The notes under the pieces are model-generated. The model searched no databases. It worked only from the letters and a program-made list of their open reading frames with translations, and was not told the origin of the DNA. From contig NZ_JBBOYW010000001.1 in assembly GCF_038008325.1 (NCBI RefSeq), forward strand, positions 74,501 through 138,500: a stretch of 64,000 bases of DNA, written 5' to 3'. A program made the translations under genes and the position numbers. The stretch's first letter is position 1; each line of letters opens with the position of its first letter. Shown here one piece after another: positions 13,029-23,080 of the stretch. This stretch comes from Lysinibacillus sp. FSL K6-0232 (lineage in GTDB: Bacteria > Bacillota > Bacilli > Bacillales_A > Planococcaceae).

Positions 13029-13072
13029 GGCTAGTAGGAAAGTTGAAAACTTTCTTACTAGCTTTCTTTTTT
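13029..13072 (+). terminator. Intrinsic terminator after ctc
   Basis: A 16-bp near-perfect stem (GGCTAGTAGGAAAGTT against AACTTTCTTACTAGC) is followed by a T-rich tail. Confidence 0.9.
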
Positions 13073-13162
13073 GTTGAAGCTTTTGGGATTGTACCATATG
13101 CTTTCTAGCTATGTGATATGGTAAAATAATGACTATTAGAGTGGGGAAAGAGAGAGGTAGTT

Positions 13163-13729
13163 ATGAAAATTATTGTTGGTTTAGGAAACCCTGGTAAACC
13201 TTATGAACATACAAGACATAATATTGGTTTTGATGTAATAGATGCATTAGCAGAAAAGTGGGGAACAGCTTTAACAAATTCAAAGTTTAATGGGATGTAT
13301 ACAACCATTCATCGACCTGAGGGCAAGGTTCTACTTGTTAAGCCTTTAACATATATGAATTTATCAGGGGAATGCGTTGGCCCACTGATGGATTATTTTG
13401 ATATTGCTGTAGAAGATTTAATCGTTATTTATGATGATTTAGATTTAGAAACAGGAAAATTACGCCTGCGTCAAAAAGGCAGTGCAGGAGGACATAATGG
13501 CATTAAATCATTAATTCAACATTTAGGAACACAGGAGTTTAATCGTATACGCGTAGGTATTAGTCGTCCACCAGCTGGCATGAAGGTAGCCGATTATGTA
13601 CTGGGGAAATTTTCAAAGGAAGATCAAGTGCTTATAGAGGATGCCATTAAAAATTCTGTAAATGCTATTGAAGCATCTCTTTCCAAGCCATTTCTTGATG
13701 TGATGAATCATTTTAATACAAGTAAATAA
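13163..13729 (+). CDS. pth: Peptidyl-tRNA hydrolase
   Basis: Releases peptidyl moieties from tRNAs that drop off the ribosome; essential and also known as spoVC in B. subtilis. The 188-residue protein has [18 protein letters not shown] with the catalytic His, the [11 protein letters not shown] loop, and [20 protein letters not shown] followed by GGHNGIKS. Length and motifs are normal. GAGAGAGG precedes the ATG. Confidence 0.97.
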   Translation: MKIIVGLGNPGKPYEHTRHNIGFDVIDALAEKWGTALTNSKFNGMYTTIHRPEGKVLLVKPLTYMNLSGECVGPLMDYFDIAVEDLIVIYDDLDLETGKLRLRQKGSAGGHNGIKSLIQHLGTQEFNRIRVGISRPPAGMKVADYVLGKFSKEDQVLIEDAIKNSVNAIEASLSKPFLDVMNHFNTSK

Positions 13730-13908
13730 ACGGAAGTAGGCTCATTAATTTTCATGAAAGACTCAATGGTTTAAAGTGCACTTATTGCTAAAACAATAGT
13801 TACGTGCTTTAAAATATTGCAAAGCAGATGCAATGACAAAGTGCATAATCCTTTTTATAAATGTCTATACTTTAAGTAGTAAGTTGCTTAAAGGAGGATG
13901 ATTTGGAG

Positions 13909-14136
13909 ATGTCAGTTCGCTATCGATGTAGGCATTGTGAAGTAGAAATAGGGACACTACCATTTGATGCAGATGATACAATTCGGAAGCTACATATTTT
14001 CGAATTGGGAGAAGCGGATGATTATGTTGAGAAGGATCAACATGGACAAACGACTGTGCACTGCATTTGTGAGCAATGTGAGGATTCGCTGAGACAATAT
14101 CCAGATTATCACGCACTCAATAAATGGATTCAATAA
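13909..14136 (+). CDS. fin: Fin, inhibitor of sigma-F (YabK)
   Basis: Small zinc-binding protein of 75 residues, in the position of B. subtilis fin between pth and mfd. There Fin is made in the forespore and blocks sigma-F, helping the switch to sigma-G. Cysteine pairs are visible: CRHCE near the N-terminus and CICEQC near residue 60. The start may be ATG 13909 or TTG 13903; the AAAGGAGG site is 11 or 5 nt away. Confidence 0.85.
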   Translation: MSVRYRCRHCEVEIGTLPFDADDTIRKLHIFELGEADDYVEKDQHGQTTVHCICEQCEDSLRQYPDYHALNKWIQ

Positions 14137-14146
14137 ATGGAAGGAT

Positions 14147-14181
14147 GCTTTGACGCACTTCGCGTGTGCTCAAGGCTTTTT
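14147..14181 (+). terminator. Probable terminator after fin
   Basis: GCTTTGA and the adjacent CGCAC pair imperfectly with GTGTGC and TCAAGGC around a short loop, followed by five Ts. Confidence 0.6.
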
Positions 14182-14273
14182 CCGTTTTATAAAAAGCCAA
14201 TAAAGCTATATGTATAGCACTAGATTAATAGTAAAAATTAATACACTTTTTATGCTGAAAGGAGCTTTTGACT

Positions 14274-17200
14274 GTGGAAATTTTACGACAGCTTGTGTCG
14301 CAGGATAAACATATTACATCATTTTTACAGGAGATTCGGAGCGGTCAAACTGCATCACAGCTTATTACAGGTTTAACAGGAAGCGCACGGCCTGTCATGG
14401 TCGATGCGTTATTTGAATATGTAAAAAAGCCAATCTATATTATTTCTCCTAATCTATTGCAAGCACAGAAGATGGTGGATGAACTTGCTGGGTTATTAGG
14501 GGAGGAACATGTTTACTATTATCCAGCCGATGAATTTATTGCAGCAGACCTTTCTGTAGCCTCTCCTGAATTACGTGCTGAGCGTATTGCAACATTGGAT
14601 TGCTTAGCTAGAGGTGAAAGGGCAGTCTATGTTATCCCTGTTGCAGGTCTACGCAAAGTCATACAACCGAAAGAACATTGGCTACGATATTTCTTACAAA
14701 CAGCTGTAGGAGAAGAGATTGATATTGATGGATGGTTACAAACATTAGTCGAGATGGGCTATGTGCGTAACTCCATGGTGACAACGCCAGGAGAGTTTGC
14801 ATTACGTGGGGGAATATTAGATATTTATCCACCTTATTTGGCATCACCTATTCGTCTTGAATTATTTGATACAGAAGTAGATTCTATTCGAACATTTTCG
14901 GCAGACAATCAGCGCTCTATCGATAAATTACAAAAAATTCGTATTCTTCCCGCATCAGAAGTAATTTTAACGAAGCTAGAAAGACAGGCATTGGCAAATC
15001 GTTTAGAAACAGCATTAGCATCAAGCTTAAAGAAGGTCAAGAAGCAGGAAACAAAGGAGCTGCTCTATCAGCATATTCAATATGATATTGAATTGCTACA
15101 GCAGGGGAATTTACCTGACTATGTCAACAAATATGGCTCATTATTGTATGAGCAAACAGCCTATTTAGGGGATTACTTTGCACAGGATGGCCTTGTACTT
15201 TTTGATGAGCTTGGACGTATTCAAGAAGTAATGGATGCGTGGGAACGTGAAGAGGAAGAATGGTTTTTATCTTTAATTGAAGAAGGAAAAATGGTTCATG
15301 ATGTGAAGCCTGCCTTTACACTAAAGGAAATACTCGCAATGCTTTCACAGCAAAAGCTATCATTTTCCTTATTTTCACGAACATTTTCAGGCATAACATT
15401 TAATAAAACAACGAGCTTCTCCTGCAAGCCAATGCAGCAATTTCATGGGCAAATGTCGCTGTTACAAAACGAGGTTGAACGCTGGCTACTTGGTAAATTT
15501 ACAGTATTAATCGTTGCGAGGGATAAAGAGCGTTGCAAGCGTGTGCAGCAAATGCTTGAGGAATACGATATTCATGCAGCAATAGGCGAGCCAGCAGAGC
15601 CTGGTATTTATATTGTAGATGGTAGTTTATCAAGTGGTTTTGAATTACCACTGCAACGTTTAGCAGTTGTCACAGAGGATGAGCTTTTTAAACAGCAAAT
15701 AAAGAAAAAAGCACGTACACAAAAAATGACGAACGCCGAACGCATTAAAAGCTACACAGAAATTAAGCCTGGCGACTATGTTGTACATGTGCATCATGGG
15801 ATTGGAAAATATATTGGTGTGGAAACACTAGAGGTAAACGGTACACATAAGGATTATTTACACATTCGTTATCGAGCAGACGATAAATTATATGTGCCTG
15901 TTGAACAAATTGATTTAATCCAAAAATATGTAGCCTCAGAGGACCGTGAACCAAAGCTACATAAATTAGGTGGGGCAGAATGGAAAAAGGCGAAAGCGAA
16001 GGTATCCTCTGCTGTACAGGATATTGCAGATGACTTAATTAAGCTTTATGCAAAACGTGAAGCAGAAAAAGGGCATGCTTTTTCACCTGATAATGATGAT
16101 CAGCGCAATTTTGAGGCAATGTTCCCATATGAGGAAACAGAGGATCAGCTACGTTCTATTGTTGAAGTGAAACGAGATATGGAACGGGAGCGCCCGATGG
16201 ATCGCCTTGTCTGTGGTGATGTGGGCTATGGCAAAACAGAGGTTGCTATTCGTGCAGCATTTAAGGCGATTCAGGATGGTAAGCAGGTTGCTTTCCTTGT
16301 GCCAACAACCATTTTAGCGCAGCAGCATTATGAAACAATTCGGGAGCGCTTCCAAGACTTTGCGATTAATGTCGGCTTATTATCGCGTTTCCGTACAAAA
16401 AAGGAGCAAACAGCAACACTAAAAGGCTTAAAAGAAGGGCAAGTCGATATTGTCGTAGGGACACACCGTATTTTATCGAAAGATTTAACATTCCATGATC
16501 TGGGCTTATTAATTGTTGATGAGGAACAACGCTTCGGTGTAACACATAAGGAAAAAATTAAACAGTTAAAAACAAATGTCGATGTCTTAACATTAACAGC
16601 TACACCAATCCCAAGAACGCTTCATATGTCAATGGTAGGTGTTCGTGATTTATCTGTTATTGAAACGCCTCCTGCAAACCGCTTCCCTGTTCAAACATAT
16701 GTTATGGAGCATAGCGGTGCATTAGTACGAGAGGCAATTGAAAGAGAAATGGCACGTGGTGGACAAGTATTTTATCTCTATAACCGTGTGGAGGATATGG
16801 CGCGTAGAGTGGAGGAAATTCAAGTGCTTGTTCCAGAGGCTCGTATAGGATTTGCACATGGGAAAATGACAGAAACAGAGCTAGAATCTGTGATTTTGTC
16901 ATTTTTAGAGGGCGATTACGATGTGCTTGTAACGACAACTATTATTGAAACAGGCGTCGATATTCCAAATGTCAATACATTAATTGTTCATGATGCTGAC
17001 CGAATGGGTCTAGCACAGCTTTATCAATTACGTGGACGTGTTGGGCGTTCAAATAGGGTAGCATACGCATACTTTATGTACCAGCGTGATAAGGTGTTGA
17101 CAGATGTAGCAGAGCAACGCTTACAGGCAATTAAAGAATTTACAGAGCTTGGCTCAGGCTTTAAAATCGCTATGCGTGATTTATCAATCCGTGGAGCTGG

Positions 17201-17783
17201 GAATTTACTTGGAGCACAGCAGCATGGCTTTATTGATTCAGTCGGCTTTGATTTATATTCGCAAATGCTACAAGAGGCAATTGCTGAACGTCAAACAGGT
17301 GTGAAAAAAGAAGAAAAGCCTGAAATTGAAATTTTATTAAGCGTGGATGCTTATATTCCTGATGCCTATATTCCAGATGGCTATCAAAAAATCCAAATGT
17401 ATAAACGCATTAAGGCGATGGAGCAGGTGGAGGAGTATGATGAAATTATGGAGGAATTAGAGGATCGCTTTGGCGATCTTCCAATTGAAACAGAGCGTTT
17501 GCTACGAATCGCCCGCATGAAGGTTTGGGGACTTGGTGCAGGTGTCGTTTCTGTTAAGGATAAGCAAAAGCTTATAACGATACTGCTATCTGAGGAAGGC
17601 ACGACAAATGTGGATGGTAGTAAAATTATTGAAGAGTCCATGAAGTTTGAGCGAGCAGTTGGCTTTGGGATGGATGGCATGCAATTAAAGCTAACAATAG
17701 ATGAGCGCAAATGTGGCAAATCTCAACCCTTCGATATTTTAGAAGAGCTAATGCAAATTATTGATAAAGCAAAAAAACAATAA
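14274..17783 (+). CDS. mfd: Transcription-repair coupling factor
   Basis: DNA translocase that removes stalled RNA polymerase and recruits UvrA. In order it shows the UvrB-like N-terminal module (GITGSARP-like loop, then RGGILDIYPP) and the polymerase-interaction domain beginning at PGDYVVHVHHGIGKY. The RecG-like motor follows with Walker A GDVGYGKTEVA and the DEEQRFGV box. VGRSNRVAYAY and GAGNLLGAQQHGFI follow, then the C-terminal TRCF domain. The length is normal. GTG 14274 is preferred because GAAAGGAG lies 9 nt upstream; TTG 14268 is only 3 nt away. Confidence 0.96.
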   Translation: MEILRQLVSQDKHITSFLQEIRSGQTASQLITGLTGSARPVMVDALFEYVKKPIYIISPNLLQAQKMVDELAGLLGEEHVYYYPADEFIAADLSVASPELRAERIATLDCLARGERAVYVIPVAGLRKVIQPKEHWLRYFLQTAVGEEIDIDGWLQTLVEMGYVRNSMVTTPGEFALRGGILDIYPPYLASPIRLELFDTEVDSIRTFSADNQRSIDKLQKIRILPASEVILTKLERQALANRLETALASSLKKVKKQETKELLYQHIQYDIELLQQGNLPDYVNKYGSLLYEQTAYLGDYFAQDGLVLFDELGRIQEVMDAWEREEEEWFLSLIEEGKMVHDVKPAFTLKEILAMLSQQKLSFSLFSRTFSGITFNKTTSFSCKPMQQFHGQMSLLQNEVERWLLGKFTVLIVARDKERCKRVQQMLEEYDIHAAIGEPAEPGIYIVDGSLSSGFELPLQRLAVVTEDELFKQQIKKKARTQKMTNAERIKSYTEIKPGDYVVHVHHGIGKYIGVETLEVNGTHKDYLHIRYRADDKLYVPVEQIDLIQKYVASEDREPKLHKLGGAEWKKAKAKVSSAVQDIADDLIKLYAKREAEKGHAFSPDNDDQRNFEAMFPYEETEDQLRSIVEVKRDMERERPMDRLVCGDVGYGKTEVAIRAAFKAIQDGKQVAFLVPTTILAQQHYETIRERFQDFAINVGLLSRFRTKKEQTATLKGLKEGQVDIVVGTHRILSKDLTFHDLGLLIVDEEQRFGVTHKEKIKQLKTNVDVLTLTATPIPRTLHMSMVGVRDLSVIETPPANRFPVQTYVMEHSGALVREAIEREMARGGQVFYLYNRVEDMARRVEEIQVLVPEARIGFAHGKMTETELESVILSFLEGDYDVLVTTTIIETGVDIPNVNTLIVHDADRMGLAQLYQLRGRVGRSNRVAYAYFMYQRDKVLTDVAEQRLQAIKEFTELGSGFKIAMRDLSIRGAGNLLGAQQHGFIDSVGFDLYSQMLQEAIAERQTGVKKEEKPEIEILLSVDAYIPDAYIPDGYQKIQMYKRIKAMEQVEEYDEIMEELEDRFGDLPIETERLLRIARMKVWGLGAGVVSVKDKQKLITILLSEEGTTNVDGSKIIEESMKFERAVGFGMDGMQLKLTIDERKCGKSQPFDILEELMQIIDKAKKQ

Positions 17784-17831
17784 AATAAAGCGACTCTAAG
17801 TAATACAAGCTAAATAAAACCATATAAATAG

Positions 17832-17890
17832 AAAACCTAAACTATTATGGAACACTCAATAAGTGCTTCCATAGAATAGTTTAGGTTTTT
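17832..17890 (+). terminator. Intrinsic terminator after mfd
   Basis: A long stem formed by AACCTAAACTATT and ATGGAA with their complements closes a 13-nt loop and ends in five Ts. Confidence 0.88.
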
Positions 17891-18084
17891 CTTTGCCTAA
17901 AAATCCTTCATCTAGCTTCAGTTCCTCACAGAACTTATTCATTTTGATAGTCTATCCATTCTCTTATTGACGATTCCTTAGCGCACATAATAATTATTAT
18001 TTCGCTATTAGACAAGCATCTTGGTATTGATTATGCCCAAAAGCATTAGTGGATAAGATACATACCATTGTATAGGTTTTGTAG

Positions 18085-18906
18085 ATATTTCCATTAAAAG
18101 GTGTAAACATCCCAGCCAATGCAGCAGAGCGCCAAGCCTTTTTCAATAGCTTAGCGATCTTTATTGAGCATACAGATGGGGAGAAAAAGGTCGTAAAGCC
18201 AGAAGTGGTAACCATGCATGATGGCAAAACAGGTCTACGTTTTACAGTCGAGAAATTTAGTACCTTTACGATTATTCAAGTGGCACAACAAGTAGAGGGC
18301 ACACATCCAGCGTATATTCAAGGGTTCCCAGATGGCACATTTGGGCCTGAGAAAAACGTGACACGCGCCCAAGTTGCATTAATGCTAGCTCGTATTTTAG
18401 GCTATACAGAGGAGCAGGTAAGTCAAGCACCATTTAAAGACGTAGCCCAAACTCATCCAGCAGCAGGGGCAATTGCCTTTGTGAAGGCGCAAGGCTTGAT
18501 GAATGGGGACAACCAAGGCAACTTCCATGCAGGCGCAAAAATGACACGTGCTGAAATGGCAACAGTTGTCGCAAACTTTAAAGAGCTTGCCGTGGAAGAG
18601 GATGTGGCGTTAACATTCAAGGATACAAAAGGACACTGGGCACAGTGGATTATTGAGGCAAACCGTACAGCAGGGATTATCAATGGTTTACCAAATGGTA
18701 AATTCGCCCCAAATGATGCCTTAACACGTGCACAAGCAGTGGTGATGATAAACCGTATGTTTGAGCGTGGGCCATTAAACGGTGTGACAGCACCAAGCTT
18801 CCCAGATGTGAAAGCAACCCACTGGGCATTTAAAGAAATTGAAGAAGCAGCCACTACACATTCTTATTATATCGATGAGGATGGTAACGAGCAGCTAGCA
18901 CAGTAA
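18085..18906 (+). pseudogene. 3' remnant of an SLH-domain surface protein
   Basis: The frame is open from 18085, just after a TAG at 18082, and has no start codon with a ribosome-binding site. The first ~65 residues look like the end of a secreted domain (NAAERQAFFNSLAIF...FTIIQVAQQ). Three S-layer-homology repeats follow: near 18310 (AYIQGFPDGTFGPEKNVTRA), near 18500 (GLMNGDNQGNFHAGAKMTRAE) and near 18670 (GIINGLPNGKFAPNDALTRAQ). SLH triplets anchor proteins to secondary cell-wall polymer. Signal peptide and body are missing, so this is a decayed gene inserted between mfd and spoVT. The preceding 17891-18084 holds no recognisable coding sequence. Confidence 0.85.
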
Positions 18907-18915
18907 GCAAGAAAC

Positions 18916-18956
18916 AAAACAGGCAAGGAGCAATCCTTCGCCTGTTTTCTTTATTT
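18916..18956 (+). terminator. Terminator after the SLH remnant
   Basis: AAAACAGGC and AGGA pair with TCCT and GCCTGTTTT; a T-rich tail follows. The SLH gene kept its terminator. Confidence 0.8.
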
Positions 18957-18974
18957 ATAGTGAATTGGGAGAAA

Positions 18975-19037
18975 TGTCCGTGGAGCAAGAGTAAATACCC
19001 GCGGAGCAGAGGTAAATACTCGCGAAGCAAAGGAATT
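18975..19037 (+). repeat. Three tandem 21-nt repeats
   Basis: Three adjacent 21-nt units (18975, 18996 and 19017) share the pattern T-A/G-C-CG-GGAGCA-AGGTAAA with a few substitutions each. They lie between the SLH remnant and spoVT. Confidence 0.75.
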
Positions 19038-19165
19038 TTAGCGCCTTTTGTAAAATTTTGTTGGCTACGACATCCTTTTTCTTCAGTTTTTTGCATAGAT
19101 TGCTTCAATAAAAACCATACTGTAAGTGAATCAAAATTTCATTGTAGCGAAAGCGAGGCATAAGA

Positions 19166-19702
19166 ATGAAGGCAACAGGAATTGTTCGTCGTATTGATGA
19201 TTTAGGGCGTGTAGTTATTCCAAAAGAAATTCGTAGGACGCTGCGTATTCGTGAAGGCGACCCTCTTGAAATTTATACGGACCGTGAAGGTGAAGTCATA
19301 TTAAAAAAATATTCTCCCATTAATGATTTAGGGGAATTTGCAAGAGAATATGTGGAAACATTATATGAAACATTAGGTACACCAGCATTTGTTACTGATC
19401 GCGATGAAGTAATTGCTATTGCGGGGATTGGCAAAAAAGAATATATTAATCGTCGTATTACGTCCTTTGCAGAGGGCTTTATGGAGGAACGTTCTACAAA
19501 GATTGAAAAAATGGAAACAACGATTGAAATTGTGCCAGGGCAATATGAGCAAGTCAAATCGTATTGTGCGACACCAATTGTTGTAAATGGTGACCCGATT
19601 GGCTGTATTATTATTTTATCAAAAGTACATTTTGTTGGAGATGTAGAAGTAAAAGTTGTGGAAACGGCTGCAAACTTCTTAGCGAAACAAATGAATAGTT
19701 AA
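19166..19702 (+). CDS. spoVT: Stage V sporulation regulator SpoVT
   Basis: Forespore transcription factor that tunes sigma-G-dependent genes. The 178-residue protein has an N-terminal AbrB-type swapped-hairpin DNA-binding domain (MKATGIVRRIDDLGRVVIPK, then RIREGDPLEIY) and a C-terminal GAF-like domain (about 55-178). Length equals that of B. subtilis SpoVT. The ribosome-binding site is weak (GCGAGGC). Confidence 0.96.
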   Translation: MKATGIVRRIDDLGRVVIPKEIRRTLRIREGDPLEIYTDREGEVILKKYSPINDLGEFAREYVETLYETLGTPAFVTDRDEVIAIAGIGKKEYINRRITSFAEGFMEERSTKIEKMETTIEIVPGQYEQVKSYCATPIVVNGDPIGCIIILSKVHFVGDVEVKVVETAANFLAKQMNS

Positions 19703-19708
19703 TGCATC

Positions 19709-19754
19709 TAAAAGTTATTGCGATGACCGTTGAGGCTGAACAATAACTTTTTTT
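19709..19754 (+). terminator. Intrinsic terminator after spoVT
   Basis: AAAGTTATTG pairs with CAATAACTTT, followed by a T run. Confidence 0.85.
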
Positions 19755-19859
19755 GCGTCTAATCAGCATTCAAATTTGGAAACTTGATGCGGTCAAGCGC
19801 GTCAAACTTTTAAGATATGCTATACTATTGGCATTGTTAAGAAGGAAAGAGGGCAATTT

Positions 19860-21500
19860 ATGGCGCAACGTTTTGGCATGAAAAGCTACATGAAGGGAGC
19901 TGCCTTATTAACAATAGCTGCCCTTATTGTAAAGGTGCTTAGTGCCATTTATCGTGTACCTTTTCAAAATCTTGTTGGTGATGAAGGGTTTTATATTTAT
20001 CAGCAGGTCTATCCTGTTATATCGATTTTTGTTGTTTGGACGTCCAGCGGCTTCGCTGTTGCTGTTTCTAAAATGCTAGCAGATAATGATTGTATTGTTG
20101 ATGCACAGGAACGTGAACAAAAGCGAAGCGCCATTATGCGTGTAGTTTTTCGTTATTTAACAGTGCTATCAGTGCTATTTTTTGTCGCTTTATTTGGTGG
20201 AGCTGACAAAATTGCACAGTGGATGGGTGATGCTCAGCTTGCCCCATTAATACGTACGGGCTCCTTTGTTGTATTGGTAATGCCAGCACTTGCTATTTTA
20301 AAAGGTGGCTTTCAATCGAGAGGAATTATGGAGCCGATTGCCTATGCTCAAGTACTAGAACAAGCTATTAGGGTAACCGTAATTTTAGCAGGAACCTTTA
20401 TTATTATGGCTACAACTAACTCGCTTTATAGCGCAGGGAAGATGGCTATTACTGGTACTGTTATTGGTGAAATAGCTGCTTTTTTATTGCTTGCTTATTT
20501 ATTTTATCGACGTTTTGGGCTACTTTATGGAAGGCAGCAACGCCAGCTTTTAGCAAGCTTACCGATTATTAAAGAAGTTACATTGTTAAGCTTAAGTGTA
20601 AGTATGAGTGGTTTATTATTACTTGGCTATCAATTAGTTGATTCGTTTACAATTTATTCATTGCTAATGGAGAACGGCATGGCTCCTACAATAGCTAAGG
20701 AAACGAAAGGAATTTATGATCGTGGTCAGCCATTAGTGCAGTTGGGTGTTGTGATTGCATCCTCATTATCACTTGCCATTGTACCTCTTGTTGCGCATTT
20801 GTCTAAAAAACAAGAGGGGCGTAGTGCGATTCCATTTATCCAGCTAACCTATAAAGCATCTATTTTATTTGGGTGGGCTTCTTCCTTAGGCTTAATGCTT
20901 GTGATGCCTTATTTGAATGAAATGTTGTTTAAAACAAATGCATTATCATTAGTATTAACAATCTATGTATTTCAAATTGTACCATTGTCGATTATCCTTA
21001 CATTTACAGCTATTTTACAAGGCTACGGTAAATTAAAAAAGCCAGCCTTATTTTTACTAATAGGCTTTATCGTTAAAATTGTACTAAATCTATGGATGAT
21101 TGGTTGGCTGGGTGTATTAGGTGCAGCGCTTGCCAATGATATAGGCTTATTATTAACGGCATCCATGCTTATTATCTATTTAAAGCGTTTGTCGGGCATT
21201 CAGTTAGCATCAAGTAGCTTTTATAAAAAAGTAGGAATAGCATCGTTAAGCATGGCAGTTGTTGTACTTATATGGTTACAAATTACTCCAGCTCTTGTAA
21301 GTTACTTCCTATCTTCACGTGCAACAGCCGTTATTACCAGCTTTACAGCAGTATGCTTAGGGGCCTTTGTGTTGCTAACAATTATTGCAAAGAAACGAGT
21401 GTTAGTAGAAAAAGAGTGGTATTTATTACCGTTCGGGAGAAGGATGGCTATTTACCAACTATGGCTAAATTCAACCCTTTTCAAGAAGCATAGCGAGTAA
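19860..21500 (+). CDS. yabM: MOP-superfamily flippase (YabM; MurJ/SpoVB-like)
   Basis: Integral membrane protein of 546 residues with about 14 hydrophobic helices, of the polysaccharide transporter/MviN family within the MOP superfamily. Relatives flip lipid-linked cell-wall or polysaccharide precursors. The N-terminus (KGAALLTIAALIVKVLSAIYRVPFQNLVGDEG, interrupted here for length) has the conserved family signature around YRVPFQN. Position between spoVT and yabN matches B. subtilis yabM. The exact lipid substrate cannot be told from the sequence. Confidence 0.88.
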   Translation: MAQRFGMKSYMKGAALLTIAALIVKVLSAIYRVPFQNLVGDEGFYIYQQVYPVISIFVVWTSSGFAVAVSKMLADNDCIVDAQEREQKRSAIMRVVFRYLTVLSVLFFVALFGGADKIAQWMGDAQLAPLIRTGSFVVLVMPALAILKGGFQSRGIMEPIAYAQVLEQAIRVTVILAGTFIIMATTNSLYSAGKMAITGTVIGEIAAFLLLAYLFYRRFGLLYGRQQRQLLASLPIIKEVTLLSLSVSMSGLLLLGYQLVDSFTIYSLLMENGMAPTIAKETKGIYDRGQPLVQLGVVIASSLSLAIVPLVAHLSKKQEGRSAIPFIQLTYKASILFGWASSLGLMLVMPYLNEMLFKTNALSLVLTIYVFQIVPLSIILTFTAILQGYGKLKKPALFLLIGFIVKIVLNLWMIGWLGVLGAALANDIGLLLTASMLIIYLKRLSGIQLASSSFYKKVGIASLSMAVVVLIWLQITPALVSYFLSSRATAVITSFTAVCLGAFVLLTIIAKKRVLVEKEWYLLPFGRRMAIYQLWLNSTLFKKHSE

Positions 21501-21615
21501 AAGTAAAGAAAAGGTGGAAGGGGCGGAACATTAATGGTATCCCCTTCTACTATAAATTATTGTTGCATTCCTGAAAATACCTGTATGGATTGAGATCAAG
21601 AAGTAGGTGGAATTA

Positions 21616-23076
21616 TTGAATACTTTAACAATTATTGGCCTAGGTGCAGGGGATTTTAATCAGCTGCAAATGGGCGTTTATCGAAAATTAAAACATGCGA
21701 AAACATTATATGTTCGGACAGTGGATCATCCTGTATTGGAGGAATTAGCAGCGGAAGGTGTCCAGTTTAAAAGCTTTGACGAAATCTATGAAAAGCATAA
21801 TGCATTCCAGCCTGTCTATGAGGAAATTGCAGATAAACTCATTGAAGCGGCAGCTAGAGAAGATATTATATATGCTGTGCCGGGGCATCCATTAGTGGCG
21901 GAGCAAACAGTGCAATTGCTAATTACAGCAGCGAATGATGGGAAAGTGAATTTAGTGATTGAAGGTGGTCAAAGCTTTTTAGACCCGATTTTTGGTGCAT
22001 TAAAAATTGATCCAATTGAGGGCTTTCAATTATTAGATGGCACTAGCTTTTCCATGCATGATATAAATATGCGTCAGCACCTGCTAATTGCCCAAGTATA
22101 TGATACATTTAGCGCCTCAGAAGTGAAGCTCACTTTAATGGAAAAATATGATGATGAGTATCCTGTAACAGTTGTGACAGCTGCGGGGTCTGCTCAAGAG
22201 AAAATAATAACGGTTCCACTTTATGAGCTAGATCAAAGTGTCGAGGTAAATAATTTAACAACCGTTTATGTTCCGCCTGTAAAATCACAGGAAGAGGCGC
22301 TACGGGATTGGACAACATTCCGTCAAATTATTGCTACATTAAGAGGTCCAGATGGCTGTCCATGGGATCGAAAACAAACTCATGAGTCATTGAAAAAATA
22401 TTTGCTGGAAGAGGCACATGAATACTTAGCTGCTGTAGATGCTGAGGATGATTTTGCAATGATTGAGGAGCTTGGTGATGTGCTGTTGCAAGTATTTTTA
22501 CATGCACAAATTGGGGAAGATCAAGGCTACTTTACGCTTGAAGATGTTTTAGCCTCTATTAGTGAAAAAATGATTCGTCGTCATCCACATGTCTTTGGTG
22601 ATGTTGCAGTGGAGGATGCTGAAGGCGTTGTAGCAAATTGGGAGGCTATTAAGGCACAGGAAAAGGGCATTAGTGATAAGCCGTTATTAAGTGAGCAGTA
22701 TCGAGCCTCCTCCGCGCTACAAACATCCTATAACTATCAAAAGCTAGCTGCAAAGGTAGGCTTTGAATGGCCAGATGTAGAAGGAGCATGGGAAAAGTTT
22801 GCAGAGGAATGGCAGGAATTCCGAGCGGAGGTTACAAAAGGCTCAAATGCATCCCGTCTTGATGAATTCGGTGATGTATTATTTACATTGGTGAATTTAG
22901 CACGATTTTATAAAATATCACCAGAAGAAGCGATGCTGCATGCTAATGAGAAATTTGCAAGACGCTTTGGCTATGTAGAGGCACAGGTAAAGGCAAGCGG
23001 TAAATCATTTACTGATTTTACATTAGAGCAACTAGATGCTTTTTGGGATGAAGCAAAGCAATTAGAAAGGGAGTAA
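21616..23076 (+). CDS. yabN: YabN: tetrapyrrole methylase-like plus MazG pyrophosphohydrolase
   Basis: Two-domain protein. The N-terminal domain (about 1-220) belongs to the tetrapyrrole (corrin/porphyrin) methylase fold, with IIGLGAGD and YAVPGHPLVAEQT. The C-terminal part has tandem MazG-type NTP pyrophosphohydrolase modules with GPDGCPWDRKQTHESLKKYL, the EEAHE and EELGD acidic motifs, and a second EEWQEF and DEFGD set. It probably cleans up non-canonical NTPs. TTG 21616 is chosen because AGTAGGTGG lies just upstream; GTG 21607 overlaps that site. Confidence 0.9.
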   Translation: MNTLTIIGLGAGDFNQLQMGVYRKLKHAKTLYVRTVDHPVLEELAAEGVQFKSFDEIYEKHNAFQPVYEEIADKLIEAAAREDIIYAVPGHPLVAEQTVQLLITAANDGKVNLVIEGGQSFLDPIFGALKIDPIEGFQLLDGTSFSMHDINMRQHLLIAQVYDTFSASEVKLTLMEKYDDEYPVTVVTAAGSAQEKIITVPLYELDQSVEVNNLTTVYVPPVKSQEEALRDWTTFRQIIATLRGPDGCPWDRKQTHESLKKYLLEEAHEYLAAVDAEDDFAMIEELGDVLLQVFLHAQIGEDQGYFTLEDVLASISEKMIRRHPHVFGDVAVEDAEGVVANWEAIKAQEKGISDKPLLSEQYRASSALQTSYNYQKLAAKVGFEWPDVEGAWEKFAEEWQEFRAEVTKGSNASRLDEFGDVLFTLVNLARFYKISPEEAMLHANEKFARRFGYVEAQVKASGKSFTDFTLEQLDAFWDEAKQLERE

Positions 23077-23080
23077 CAAT

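Noticed and set aside
17997..18227. Minus-strand 76-codon frame before the SLH remnant
   Set aside because: It overlaps the SLH remnant on the opposite strand and has no recognisable product or start signal.
18082..18906. Intact surface-protein gene starting at GTG 18205
   Set aside because: It has no ribosome-binding site or signal peptide, and the same frame continues upstream to 18085 with coding-like sequence.
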